Positions 41,699 to 54,494 of a stretch of DNA of 64,000 nucleotides are shown here, in pieces; within the stretch, counting starts at the first letter, position 1, and each line of letters opens with the position of its first letter. Where the stretch lies: contig CAJJDN010000001.1 of the NCBI GenBank assembly GCA_905182985.1, forward strand, positions 288,969 through 352,968, given 5' to 3'. The stretch comes from Paramecium sonneborni. Lineage: Eukaryota > Ciliophora > Oligohymenophorea > Peniculida > Parameciidae. The translations under genes were made by a program, and so were the position numbers. A model generated the notes under the pieces. That model ran no database searches, was not told the DNA's origin, and saw only the letters and a list, made by a program, of their open reading frames with translations.

Positions 41699-43216
41699 AT
41701 GTATAAAACTTCAAGATCTCTAAGATAAAGTTAAGAAAAGCTCTACACTGTCAACAAACCATCTCCATAAGCTAGAGCAGTTTCTTTTGCTACATCTATT
41801 GAAGACCCTATTAGATTAATCAGCAGAGAATTAGATAAAGATTTATAGAAACAAAAATTGAAAGTTTATGAAGCTGAATTATTGGAAGCAAAAGGTTGAT
41901 TTATTGAATTTTATAGATTAGAGTAGTAAAGTTAAATTTTTATTGAGTTGAATGAATGGAAATTGAAAAATAAATAATAATAATAACTTATTGAGAATTT
42001 AGAATTCAAAGTTCAAATTGAGAAAAAGGATTCACTTATCTATTAATAATAAGTTTAGAGATTAGAAGAATAATACAATTATTTATAAGATAATTACAAT
42101 ACACAAAAATAACAGATTATTGTTTTATAAGAAGCTATAGAGTAAATATCAAAAAAGAATAATCTTGAAAAAGAAATTAGAAATGACAAAGAATTATAAT
42201 AAGAAAAAGAAATTAAGTAAGACTTATAATTATTATTCAAGATTATTATAAAATGAAATAAAGAGATATTAAGAAGAAATCTTAAAATAGAGAGAACATA
42301 TACTATAAAATAGTTAATCATAAAATGCTAATGAATTTATTTAAATATTAGAAAATAAATTTGAATTAGTTTAAAAGGAGTTCATATTTTATAAAAGAGA
42401 AAAAGAATTAGAAATTTAAAACTTTTAATAAATTATAGATTCTTTATAAAATTAAATTAAATTATTGAATTAAGAAAACAAATAATTATAAGAAAAATAA
42501 TTAATAACATCAACAACAGAGGAACATTAATAATAAATTAAAAGTTTAAAGATTGAATTAGAAAGTTAAATATAAATAGCCAAATAGTTGAATCAATAAA
42601 TAGCAATATTATAATAACAATTAAACTAAACAAATGTGATCTGCTAAAATTTAAAAGAAGAAAAATAAAGTGCTATAAAAGAAAAATAAGCTATTGAAAC
42701 ATATTATTTAGATTAATTATAAAAATAAGATGTATAACTCTCATAAATGATCAAATCATCTGTTTAAAATGAGTAAAAAGCTTAGATTTAAAAATTGTAA
42801 ATCATAATTGAGTAAAATATTTATTTCTATTTTTAAGATAAAAAGATTTAATGATAAGAGAATTGAGTATGTAGAAGGATTGTAATTGTAATAAATAAAC
42901 CAAAAATGAATAAAAAATAATAGTTAGAGATTTAGAAAAGAAGAATGCTACTTTGGTTATGGAAGTTGAAAGATTGAATAAAATTTTAAAATAAAAATTA
43001 ACAGAGTTAGAGAATCAAACATCTAGATCATGTGAAGAAAATCACAAAAAATACTTAGAGGAGATTGAAATTTGGAAAAATAAGTTCTTATCTATAAATA
43101 AACAATATCATATTAGTTAAGAGTAATTAATGGTTGTTAAAACAGAATTAGATGGTTTAAAGAAAACCAAACAAAAAGAAAATATTGATCCAATCTTAAA
43201 TAATAAAGTAGTATGA
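41699..43216 (+). CDS. Coiled-coil protein, unknown
   Basis: Starts MYKTSRSLRQSQEKLYTVNK, then an almost continuous Gln/Glu/Lys/Leu-rich coiled coil to the end (QKENIDPILNNKVV). Three introns (27, 25 and 26 nt) give exactly 480 codons including TGA at 43214-43216. Gln is nearly always TAA or TAG. It could be a cytoskeletal or basal-body filament protein, but nothing in it names a family; the heptad-rich composition is common in ciliates. Confidence 0.7.
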
Positions 43217-43602
43217 TATAATTTTGAAACTATGTAATATATATATATAAAATATTGATGATAACTTATAATTATTTTTAATGATTCTAAATAAATAAAT
43301 AGAGTAGATTTTATATAAATTTTTTAAAACACTTTACGGTTTGACATAATTTTGAATATTTGATAGTAAACCTAAAGTAATATGTTAAATTGATGATTTT
43401 AAAGTTTACTAACGAAATAATAATGTGGCCATATAAATTCTATAGTAAATGTTGAAAGTCATTATTAAAACAATATGAAAATAATATTAAATAAATATTG
43501 TTTTTGTAATATCTAAATTTCTTGATTAAAATAATGTTCATAAAAATCTTCTAAATATTAACTAAAACAAAAATTTAATTTATTTATTGTTTATTAAAAA
43601 CA
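43217..43602. other. Intergenic region, nothing recognisable
   Basis: 386 bp of AT-rich sequence between two plus-strand genes. It must hold the 3' end of one gene and the promoter of the next; no site can be named. Confidence 0.5.
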
Positions 43603-45096
43603 ATGCAGCAGGACAAAGGAAGGATTTATTATGGTAGATTTGTCCAAAGAGAAAAATTAAGTCAAGGTATCAGAAAAATATATCATTTAGGTTCTTTTGG
43701 AGTTGTATATATTTGTCATGATAAAGTAACAAGGGATTATGTTGCTATAAAAGTGGAGAAAGAAAATAAAGATTTAATGAGTTTAGAACGAGAAATTTAA
43801 ATTATAGAAGAACTTCGAGGAATAACAGGTACTTTAATTAAATTAAAATATAGGCGTTCCTAAGTTATTATGGTATGGAAATGAGTATAATTAAAATTGT
43901 ATGGCTATGCAATTACTTGGAAGAGACTTGGCTCATTTTTAAAAGAAATTTAAGAAACTCTCTTTAAAAACAGTATGTAACTTGGCTGAATAATTACTAA
44001 CTATTCTTGAAGAGGTTCATAATAGGTAAAACATAAAAAAATTAAAAGAGGTATAATACATAGAGATATAAAACCAGAAAATATTTTAATGGGAAGAGGT
44101 AATGATTCTTAATAAGTCTATATGGTTGATTTTGGGATATCTAAAAAGTTTCGTAATAATAAATAACATATGTATATATTGATTAATATTTAGTGCATTA
44201 TAAGAAAAAAAGCCTTTTATAGGAACTACAAGATATGCAAGTATATCAGCTCATAAAGGTTATGAATTATCAAGAAAAGATGATTTAGAAAGTTTAGGAT
44301 ATGTTTTTATTTATTTATTAAGAGGTAAATGAATAATAATAATAAAACAGGAAATCTACCATGGTAAAACATTACATCATCTTCAGACAAAGAGAAAACA
44401 AAGTTAGTGGGTAAATTCAAAATGGAATTAGATTTAAAGGATTTATGTAAAGGATTGCCGAGTGAATTTTAAAGTTATTTAGATTATGTTTACAAATTAA
44501 AATTTGTATCTACTCCAAACTATAAATACTTATAATCTTTATTTAAAAGAATAGCAGAATAAAATAATATAAGTTTTGATAGGAAATATGATTGGATGGA
44601 TAATTAGACTAGTTCAACTAAATCTTCAAATTAAGATCAATAATCATTAAATGATCTAGATATGTCAAATTTATAAAGTGATTATCTCAAAATTCCAGAT
44701 TTGAAAAAGAGTGAAAGACGTAAATCTAATTAAATAGATTAAAATTCGTAATAATCTTCAGTTGTTATCAATTATGCTCCTTCAATTGTATCCAGAAATA
44801 AAAATAGATATTTTTAATAATCTCGATAAAATTCAAGATAATCTTTATCTAGAGAATCATCATTAGTAAAATAACCTTTAAATTAAAAAATTCAAGGCCA
44901 TATATTTTAAAATAGAGAATTTAGAGATTTTGATGATGATGAAAACAAAGAAAAAATTAGTCCAATTAATTTTTCTGAATTTGATGATTTTGAAAATTTT
45001 GATGATGAAATGAATGATGATTTACATATTCATTAAGAAATAAAGAAAGTTGGTGTTATATAAGTTCATTTTAAAGAGCATTTATCGAAATAATGA
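43603..45096 (+). CDS. Casein kinase 1-like protein kinase (second copy in window)
   Basis: CK1-superfamily kinase. Motifs: glycine loop [54 protein letters not shown]. Five introns (24, 25, 23, 22 and 26 nt) give exactly 458 codons including TGA. The first, 43667-43690, lies in the codon between Gln-Gly and Ser of the glycine loop, is a multiple of three and has no in-frame stop; if retained it would add eight residues into the ATP-binding loop. After the kinase domain is a Ser/Gln/Asp-rich tail with an acidic Asp/Glu/Phe region ([14 protein letters not shown]) and a final HFKEHLSKQ, resembling the tail of the kinase at 802. It is the first of a tandem pair. Confidence 0.9.
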
Positions 45097-45238
45097 GATG
45101 ATTTTGATGATTTATTTTTATTCCTCAATCTTTCGTATTATTTAATTAATAATGAGTTTTATTTTATAAAAAATTAAAACATTTATCCCTAATCAAAATA
45201 TAGATAAGTTGACTAGTTTAATAATTAATTAAATTGGA

Positions 45239-46669
45239 ATGGAAGAATTACAAAAAGGAGAAATAATAGCTGAAGAATATGAAATAATTAATAAATTATC
45301 GTAAGGATCTTTTGGAAAGGTTTATTTGGGTAAATCAAGACTAAATAAAATTGAGGTGGCAATAAAGGTTGAAAAAAACGAAGTTGCTTATCTAAATAGT
45401 ATATAAAAAGAAGTTTCTTATTAAATAATATTTAGGTTAGAATATTGAAATAATTAGAAGGAGTTGCTTAAGTTCCAAGATTGTTTTGGAATGGATACTA
45501 TAAAGGAATGGATATAATAATTTTGAATATGCTTGGCAAAGATTTGATCTATTTTTTTCATAAATTAAAGCATTTCTCTTATTAGTGTGTGTGCAATATA
45601 GCCATATAAATGATAGAAATTTTAGAATTTATCCATAAAAAGTATAAAATCACAATCTAAATTTAAGAAATATCATTCATAGAGATTTAAAACCAGAAAA
45701 TATTTTAGGATCCACAAATTCTTCAAAGATATATTTGATTGATTTTGGTATTGCTAAAGATTTAGAATAAATTAAAAAATCTAAAGATAAATTATCTTTT
45801 ATAGGAACAACAAGATATGCTAGTTTAGCTGCTCATTTGGGAATTGAGTAAAATAAAAAAGATGATTTAGAATCATTAGGATATATACTTATTTACTTTC
45901 TTAATAAAAGTCTACCTTGGATGAATATAGATAAAGATGATACCTATAGAATTCAAAAAATAGGATAAATGAAACAAGAAATCACTTAAGAATAATTATG
46001 TTAAGGTTTACCAACTGCATTATTAAAGTATTCCTTTTTATATTTAGATATATGAAATATGTTAAATAAATGACCAATAAACTAAAACCTGATTATTCAT
46101 CATTGAAAAACTTATTTTTAATTGAAAATCAAAACAATACTTCTCTAATTTTTGATTGGAATAAGAAGGATTATTAAAAATCAAAGTGCAAATCTTCTAA
46201 ATCTTTAAAATCTTTGAAATACATCTAAAATAATAAAAATTAAATTAGCAAAAAAAATCATTATTAATCTATTCCAAATATTTCAAGGGAGAGTTAAGTT
46301 TAGATTAAAACATTATAAAACTATGAAACTTTTGGTTAAAAAGAATCTAGCGATGAACATTCAAATTCTATTAAATAATTTGTTAATTAAAAAAGCATTT
46401 TTGTTGATTATTCTATTAGTATTGAATAAACAAAAATTTCTAAATTTTCTCAATATAGATAAAAGAGTTAGAAAAGTATCTTTGGTAAAAAACACTAAAA
46501 AAGTTAATAAATCAAAGAATCTTCAATAATTCCTATGCAATCGGAAGAATAATTATATGAAATGGAAGAATCAGACTTAGAATTAAAGTATAATTTATTG
46601 CATTATACTTCAGTATTTTACAATTATAAAAATCCTATATAAGAGTTTAAAGTCATCCATTTTAATTGA
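45239..46669 (+). CDS. Casein kinase 1-like protein kinase (third copy in window)
   Basis: CK1-superfamily kinase starting [20 protein letters not shown]. Motifs: [60 protein letters not shown]. Introns of 23, 26 and 20 nt give exactly 454 codons including TGA 46667-46669. The tail is rich in Ser, Lys and Gln ([13 protein letters not shown]) and differs from the other two CK1 tails. It lies 142 bp behind the previous CK1 gene on the same strand, so the pair probably arose by tandem duplication, though they have diverged and their intron positions differ. Confidence 0.9.
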
Positions 46670-46782
46670 AAATTACTTATTTTTGCTAATTTATAAACAA
46701 TTATAAAATAAATTAAATAACATTATAAAGCATTCTTTTCTAATTTAAGAATATTAATAATATAAATAATTCATAACAAAAA

Positions 46783-47016
46783 ATGAATAGAAACTTTAAT
46801 ACCTTAAGAGTTTAAACAAAATTCGATTTCGATGCAATCATATCTCAATTAGATAATGGATCTCCTTTATCATAAATCCATGTTAAGAAATTTTCAGGAA
46901 TTAAAAATCTTGATCTTATTGAGACTTAAGATGATTCATATGAAACTCCAAAAGAATCATCAAACTCTCTAATAGATGAGTGTCCAAATATTAAAGAAAA
47001 GAATAAGGAATTATGA
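46783..47016 (+). CDS. Small acidic protein of 77 residues, unknown
   Basis: Intronless frame from ATG 46783 to TGA 47014-47016. Content is balanced and unlike random AT-rich sequence: NRNFNTLRVQTKFDFDAI, then a Ser/Asp/Glu-rich C-terminal half (DDSYETPKESSNSLIDECPN). No domain or membrane segment. It follows the CK1 gene by 113 bp on the same strand. Might be a regulatory or phosphorylated small protein; not recognised. Confidence 0.5.
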
Positions 47017-47975
47017 TTTAAATACTTTTTATATATTTAACATATTTATAAGAAAATGAATTTTCTAAAATCTTAATTCTAATTAGAGCATGTGTTTGAC
47101 TATTAATCACTTTCAAAGCTTCATTTAAGATTGTATATATGCTTAGCTAATAATTAATAGGCACATTTAAGTTTTAAGATTAGTATTTTTGAAACTAAAC
47201 TTTAATATATAAGAAATTATAACACTTTGTTTAAATTTAAATAAAGTATATATTTTTATACTTTTTTGATTCATGTGAGAAATTTAATCACAATTTTTGA
47301 AAATTAGAATTTTGAAGTAGTACTATTTGAAAATCTTGGAAAAAATTAAATATAGCAAAAATTTTATTGGATGCTTGGAATTAATTGTTTTTCATTAATT
47401 TTTGTAACTAAACATATATAGATTAAAAATTGAATAGTGTTATTTTTATTATTAAATCATTTTTTGGAAAATTAATGTATTTAACAAAGGGAGGTTTCGA
47501 AAAATTAAGTAAAAATATTTTAATAAAAATGATATTTTTGGACATATGCAGGATTAGTAATAAAAATAATAACATCAATTAATTTTACTATATTATAGAA
47601 TGCTTAAGTGATCCTTTTTCCTTGTAATGTTAGAGGTTAGAATACAAATTAATAGAGAAATTAAAGAAATATAAATTTAAAAAATCATTTAATTCATTCA
47701 AATTTTTTTTAGCAATTTAGAATGATATTGTTAGTTAAAATATTATAAATTGAATTAGAATATATTAAATTGGATGTAGTTGTAATAGGAACATATAAAT
47801 AATAAAATTATAATTGTATTTATGACTGAATTAATAATATAACAAATCAAAGAATTATTGAATCTTTTGAATATAAATTATAGAGTATTGAATGAATTTT
47901 AACGATTGATAGACAAATTTTGATATTGAAATATTGTCTCGGTTAACTAATATAAGTTATATAAAATCAATAATA
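47017..47975. other. Long intergenic region, nothing recognisable
   Basis: About 960 bp, long for this gene-dense window. Only short frames of random-like composition are open on either strand. It holds many poly-T and poly-A runs. A small RNA gene or a decayed gene is possible, but nothing supports one. Confidence 0.45.
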
Positions 47976-48673
47976 ATGATACAAATTGGATAAAAAGCAA
48001 TTTAAATTTGGTTAGTTAGACATGGATAAACAGAAGGAAATAAACTATAAATTTTGTAAGGTTAAGATGATGGATAATTATCTGCTTTAGGAGTAAAGTA
48101 AGCAGAAGCTTTAGGGAAAAGAATTAAAAAGGAAAATTTTGATATAGTTTTTGTAAGTGATTTAGCTAGAACAAAATAAACATTTGAATTGATTTAAAAG
48201 CATCATACTAAATAAATGATACCAAATTTTGAACCTTTATTAAGAGAAAAACATGCAGGTAATATTAGAATTATAATTTGGTGTTTTGTAGGGATAAAGT
48301 TTAGCTTTACCTAAAAAAATGGCTGCAGAATAAGGAGTTGATATTAGATAATTTAAACCTGATCAAGGGGAATCCTGGATTGATGTAAACAATAGAGCAT
48401 AATAAATGCTTCAATTGATTATTTAAAGATGTAGTGATTTGAAATTAAATAACATTACAGTACTTCTAGTAACACATGGAGGGTATCAATAACAGAATAT
48501 TTAGATTTATTATGGAATTTATGAATTAGATTAATTACATGATCAATAAGAAATAACCAGTTTATAATAATAATGCTTTAAATTGTTCAATTACTATTGT
48601 CAAATACACACTTCCAAAAGGAGAAGTTAAAATAGTTACGTAGAACGATGCTACACATATTCAAAAGTTATGA
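47976..48673 (+). CDS. Histidine-phosphatase superfamily protein, TIGAR/phosphoglycerate mutase-like
   Basis: Likely sugar-phosphate phosphatase (TIGAR-type bisphosphatases act on fructose-2,6-bisphosphate or 2,3-BPG). The active-site LVRHGQTEGN holds the phospho-accepting His; GQDDGQLSALGVKQAEALG, SDLARTKQT, LREKHAG (Glu acid) and LLVTHGG (second His) follow in the usual order. A 22-nt intron lies right after THGG. A first intron of 33 nt after REKHAG leaves the count one base off, at a GGG after the acceptor; either the intron is placed slightly wrong or there is a one-base error. The C-terminus reads NALNCSITIVKYTLP, matching the strand that ends these folds. Cytosolic, by absence of a signal. 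Confidence 0.8.
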
Positions 48674-48708
48674 AATTATTAAATATTAATATTTTATTTT
48701 AAATTTGA

Positions 48709-51700
48709 ATGATAAAGTAGAAAATTTTCGAAGCCATGGATATGATGTATTAAACGTAGATTATTACCACATTGTCCTATTAGTTCTTATTATTGATTGA
48801 ATTTTTATAGATGGTATCACTGATAAATAATTAACTACTTAGTTATATTATTCAGTATATTAAACATACTTATTTAAAACAAATTATTTCGTTTACTTTG
48901 TTGAAGCCATATCATATTTTTAACCTGTGAAATACTTAATAACAATAGATTCTACGTTATTTTCAGTATTTATAATATTTGTAATGTTTTTATGTAATTT
49001 AGGGATTTTTTTATTTATCTGTTTCTGTCCTATTGCTCGTATATGTATTAATATAAGAAAAATCAATGTTAACAATTTACTCAATAAGAATATATAACCT
49101 TTTAATGGTGATGTTGGTGACTGTGCTTGTTATGCCATTTTTAAGTATATTCTTGGCAGCATTTAAGTGTGAAGGATAAATGGAATGTGATTCTATCCTT
49201 TATTATATAATGGTAATTTTATCCTCTTTGGGAATATTGTTACTATTATTTTCTTTAGTGTTTTTTGAGATTTTTTTAGTTGATTACAAGTAGAGTATTT
49301 AATACTAAATTTAGTCCATTTACTCCAATTCCTTATGCCTCTAAATATACTAAGTTAAATTGGATTGAATTGATTTTCAAAATATATTTACCATTTTTTG
49401 CTGTAATGGATTCATAATAAAATGCTGAAAAACCATTTATAACCATATTATGTATAATGTATGGAGTAATGATTACTATGAGATTAAAGACAAGATAATT
49501 CATAGAAAATAGTGTCAATATAATTAAGTTATGTTAAACATCTTTATTGTTTTGGTTTTCTTTCGTATCAGTTAGTCATGCATTCTTAGATTAAGGAGAT
49601 ATAGATGATATGGGATTCTTTTATGAAATAATATGTTCTCCTATTGTTGTATATTGTTGTTTTAAACTGAATAAAAGTCCTGAATTAGTGGTTCATATGA
49701 AAAAGGATATTTAATTAGAAGAAACTGTTTAAGAAATGATATTCTTGATAGAAAATAGAGATAAACCAATTAATAGAATGAAATTAGAAGGATATGTTAA
49801 ATTGCATCAGAAAGATTGTTTAAAATCTGCAGAAGTATGTCCATGCTCCTTAATACATTAAGATACATTAAGAAATTAGGATAATGAGAATGATAAATAA
49901 TCTTTAGATAAGACAATGAGATGGTATGCTTTTGTTTAAGCACTTATTTAGAATTCGTCTGATAGACTTCAGACAACAAGAATTTAAATAATTAGATCAT
50001 ATGTATTATAAAAAAAGTTAAAAAATAAATTCAAAGCATTTTATGAATTGGCTATTGCTCAAAAATAAAGATTATAATTTTAGGATGAGTTTTGTATATA
50101 TAGAGTGATGAATTAGATTGAATTAGAGATGGTTGAATCTGATAAGAATTAAGAGATTGATGTTTAATAAATAGTAAACTTTTAAAATTATTACATTTAA
50201 TTTGAAACAGCAATAGAGAAATCAGTAAATTTGCATTTAGAATATTGGAGAGAATTGTAAGAAGAATCACCTGATATAGGTAAACTATAATAATTGGGAG
50301 CATTAATAACATCTTCAATAGATGAAACAGAATAACTATATGATAAATTAATTAAAATAAATAACATTCATTTGAAAACTTTAGAAATCTATGGGAATTT
50401 TTTAACTCATGTAGTTAATAATGATATAGAGGGGACAAGAATAATAGATAAATCAGATTAGATTAGTAAGAATTTGGAAATAAATCGAATAATTGATAGT
50501 GAAAAATTTAAATATGATTAAAATAGTGATACTTGTATAATTACATGTTCTGTAAATATAGAGAATTTGGGTGCTATAACAAATTGTAATAATGAGATAT
50601 AGAAATTATTGGGTTATAAAAAGGCTGATTTATTGAGATCAAATGTATCGAGAATAATGCCTAGAATATTGGCAAGTGTTCATGATGATTTTATTAGAAA
50701 CTTTATTTAGACAAGTTAGAGTAAAGTATTAGGAATAGAAAGGTAAGTATTTGCATTAAATAAAAATGGATTTTTAGTTCCATGTTCTTTAATGATAAGA
50801 GTTTTACCAAATTTAAAGAGTGGATTATAAATAGTAGGTTTCCTAAAGAAAAGTGATAATACAGATAAATTCTTTTATTTAATGTTTGATGAATTATCAC
50901 ATTCTATTTTAGGTTTTAGTGAATCTGTATATGATAAATTTGGAATTCCTGTAGGAGTTGCTAATGGTTAATTAGATTTACCAATTATTGATGTAGCTCC
51001 TGAATTACTTGAATTATGTAAAAAGTAGGGAGCTTTTAATTTTACAATTGATACAACAGGATTATCATCTAATTATCAGATTGTTTAAGATGAAAGTCTT
51101 GAAGATTTTTAATAATAAGAAGATTAATCTGCTTTTTATGGAATCTCTAGAGATCCATATGAATAAAATATATTGTTAGACAGAAAGGAATATAGTTAGA
51201 TAATTGAAAAGACTGCTAATAATGATAAATCTATGATAAATGATAAAACTACAATTCATGATTCAAAATAAAAAAATAACAAAACATAAAAGTATAAAAG
51301 TTCTTTGGTTAAGGGTATGTTAGTTGAAGATTCGGAATATGCAAATGCTAAAATAAAAATAATTTAATTTATAGAAGAATCATAGGAAGAATTATTAAAT
51401 TAAGTAATTGAAGATAAGAAAATAGAAGAAGAATAACCAGATATTGTTGAAAATGTAATTTAATCAGAAGTAAGTGGAGGATCTGGTCTTTCTGTAAATG
51501 AAGAAATTAGATAAATTAAAGATTTTAAAATATAAATGGGGGAGAAATCAGAGGCTTCAAAAATTATTTTATTAAATAGAATTATAATTCTCTTATGTAT
51601 AATATTAATTGTGTTATCATCTGTTCAATTAGGATATAGGTTAGAATAAAATAATGAAATTTTAAATGGTCATTCAGCAATAACTATGGCCTATTATAGA

Positions 51701-53506
51701 ACAGGAGTGATGGCTGACGTAGTATTTTATACAAGATATTTACAATTAATGGCTTATGGAAATGTTACATATGATTAAAATTTTAGAGATAAAGTAATAA
51801 TAATAAAAATTTTAGTTAAGTTTACAAGTTAATCAACTTAAGACTATCTAATATTCTCTTATAAAATCTAGAATTAATATAGAGGCTAAAAAGAATGTAT
51901 TTTCAGATACTGCTATCAATGTTACTTACTTATATGACAATATAGAGTAGAATTATTCTAGTACCTTAAGTGATGCTATATTTTAATTAGTAACATCTGC
52001 TTCTATTATAAGAAATGCATCTTTACCTTCTTTTATCAATCTCAATAGTGTAATTTTATTTATATTATCATGTAGACTGAAAATACTGTTAAGAATGTAT
52101 TCTTCATTATTAGAAATGGTTATTAATTACTTAGATAAGGTTCTTAAGATGTTTCATAAATCTATTATGATTTCTTTGTTTTCATTATTGAAGATTATAA
52201 CTCTATCTTTTATGCAGTTTTATCACTTGCTATTACATCATTAGTAATTGCTTAAATCTTTTTGATACCTGTTGTTTTAAAGGTTCATAATATCAATAAT
52301 AAAGTTATGTCTTTATTTGGATTACTCACTTAAAAAGATATTAAAGAATTAGCATCTAGAAGTGAATAATTTAAATCTACATATCTTTCAAATATGTAAA
52401 ACACTATTAAAGAATAAGCTTAAGCAAAAGCTGAATTAGAAAAACAGTAAGAAAGATAAAAAAAGATAAAAAATTAAGATTAAAATGATTAATCTAATGT
52501 AATTGTTGAAATTAATAATGAATAACCTCCACCATCAAATGATACTCCATTACCATCCAATCAATAACCTTTACCTTCATCTTTACCAACTTATAAAAAT
52601 ATTGATAAATTACAGTTATAATAATAATAAGAACATGAAGAATAACAAATTTAAGATTAAGAAGCCATGAGATAATAAAAACTTTTAAATTCTAAAGCTT
52701 CTAATACCTTCACTGTTTCTTCTAAATTCATTACTATGATGATGATTTTCATGGCCTATTTTATTATTAATATTATTTTGGAATAATAATTAACCAGTCA
52801 ATCTGTTATTATTTATAACCATCTAAAATATAGTTTAATAAGATCTTATAATCTTAAATATTCTATTTATTTTACTATTGAATAAATACTTTAAACTACT
52901 AATTATAAAGAACAATATATTGAAGCTTTATATGAAAATGAAAGATTATGTTTAGAATCATTATAATAATCATTCTCATCCAAATTTGATCCATATTTAT
53001 CACTCTATAATTTATTCAATCTATAAAGTTTATGTCTCTAAAAATTTGAGACAGATCAATTTATTTTAGATGTAAATTAATGTTCTGTATTATCTGGAGG
53101 TATTTTAGATAGAGGTTTGAGGAATTCTATTACTTCTTTAGCTTTATGGGCTAGTAATACACTCTCTACTGATATTAAGATTTTGGATAGTCAATAAGTC
53201 AAAAATTATATTTAATAAGTTTATTACATAGATTAAGCTATAGTATATCTAAATAGTTAATATGCTTAAGCTATGACAGATTTTGTTGATTCTGAACAAC
53301 AAATTGAAAAAATTAAATTTTCTGTCTTTATAATAGGATTATTATTTATATTTTTATTCATTTGGACACCTTACAATAAAGAAATGAGCAGATAAATTTG
53401 GAGAACAAAAGGAATGTTAAATATGATTCCATTTGAAATGATAAAAGCTTAAGAAAGCTTAAAAAATGCATTTTTAAAGGGAAATATTATAGCAGCTGTT
53501 AAATGA
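48709..53506 (+). CDS. Giant PAS-domain multi-pass membrane protein (TmcB/TmcC-like)
   Basis: Very large membrane protein typical of ciliates. The N-terminal quarter has many hydrophobic segments (for example FSVFIIFVMFLCNLGIFLF and ILSSLGILLLLFSLVFF). A helical, Gln/Glu-rich cytoplasmic region follows, with KSAEVCPCSLIH, which is typical of the family. Then a PAS-like sensor domain (NIENLGAITNCNNEIQKLLG ... ASVHDDFIRNF ... FALNKNGFLVPC). After an acidic linker come further membrane segments (IILLNRIIILLCIILIVLSS) and a long extracytoplasmic part, ending KGNIIAAVK. Several introns exist, and the start and the first introns are uncertain. Ligand and output are unknown; family resemblance only. 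Confidence 0.7.
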
Positions 53507-53844
53507 AAATATTATAAATTTTATTAATTAATATTAAAAATCTAATTTATACTTATGTTTTCTTTCTGTATTTTTATAAAGTTTGTAAAATTATGATTTT
53601 ATTTATAGTTTTTAAGGAATTATAGAAATCTTTTTTTTGTATAAAGGATCAAAATGTATAGATGTATTAGAGTTAATTATAAGAATTTAAAAATTTGTAA
53701 AATAAATTTAGTTTTTAGATAAGGTTTATGATATATGATATATGATAAATTCTTTTATATCTGTTTTGATTAGATATGATTAAATGAGAAAATTGATATG
53801 ATTATGATAGAAAATGAATTTAATAAGCAACAAAAAAAGAATAA

Positions 53845-54374
53845 ATGGAGCTTCATTTTTTCCATGCTTTAGCTTTAAATTATCTTTGTATATATGGATT
53901 TTAGGAATTATAAGCAGAATTAGGAGATTAAGCTCTCTATCTCATAGGTTTGAATTATGTATTTGGTTATGATCCAGCTTCTTATCTTTATCCTGAGCTT
54001 GTATTTCTCTTATATGGAGTAGTTTAAATTCTGGGAGCTTTTAATTAATTAGGGGCAGTTTAAGGTCGACGAGTTCCACTAATTTATTAAGACTTTTATA
54101 TAAATTATTCTCTTGAATCCATAAAATTATTCATTTAAACTTTTTAAGGTTCTAATAGATATAATAAATAAGTTTACAATTATTATTATCATAGATTTAT
54201 CCAGATTTAACACTATCACTTTTAGTTAATCTTTGTTATTAAGTTCCTTAAGATTAGGGTCTTTAGGGATAAGGCTAGATTTATTATAAACTTGATTTTT
54301 ATGAATCTTTTTATGTTTATTAAATTGATTAATCTTGTATATTTAAAGATTATTATTTTTAAGTTAATTATTGA
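53845..54374 (+). CDS. Unknown protein, frame choice uncertain
   Basis: From ATG 53845 the frame (MELHFFHALALNYLCIYGF ... GYDPASYLYPELVFLLYG ... GRRVPLIYQDFYINY) joins over a 23-nt intron to a second exon (IYPDLTLSLLVNLCYQ ...) and ends at TGA 54372-54374; 169 codons after splicing. A second frame, opening at 53797, is also long and would need other introns, so the model is not secure. Balanced Gly/Pro/Ala content favours the first. The frame goes on in a protein-like manner after the TGA (NEGSIYFDEPDNL), so a truncated or decayed gene is possible. Not recognised. Confidence 0.4.
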
Positions 54375-54494
54375 AATGAAGGATCAATTTATTTTGATGA
54401 ACCTGATAATTTAATAATTGGTTTTGCATCTTAAACTTATCGTGTTTTTGAGAATATTATTTTATCATAGGGTGGAATATACATAGAAACCTTT

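Noticed and set aside
54372..54374. TGA read as Sec or Trp
   Set aside because: No selenocysteine element could be seen and TGA acts as the only stop in all secure genes. A stop, with possible decay after it, is enough.
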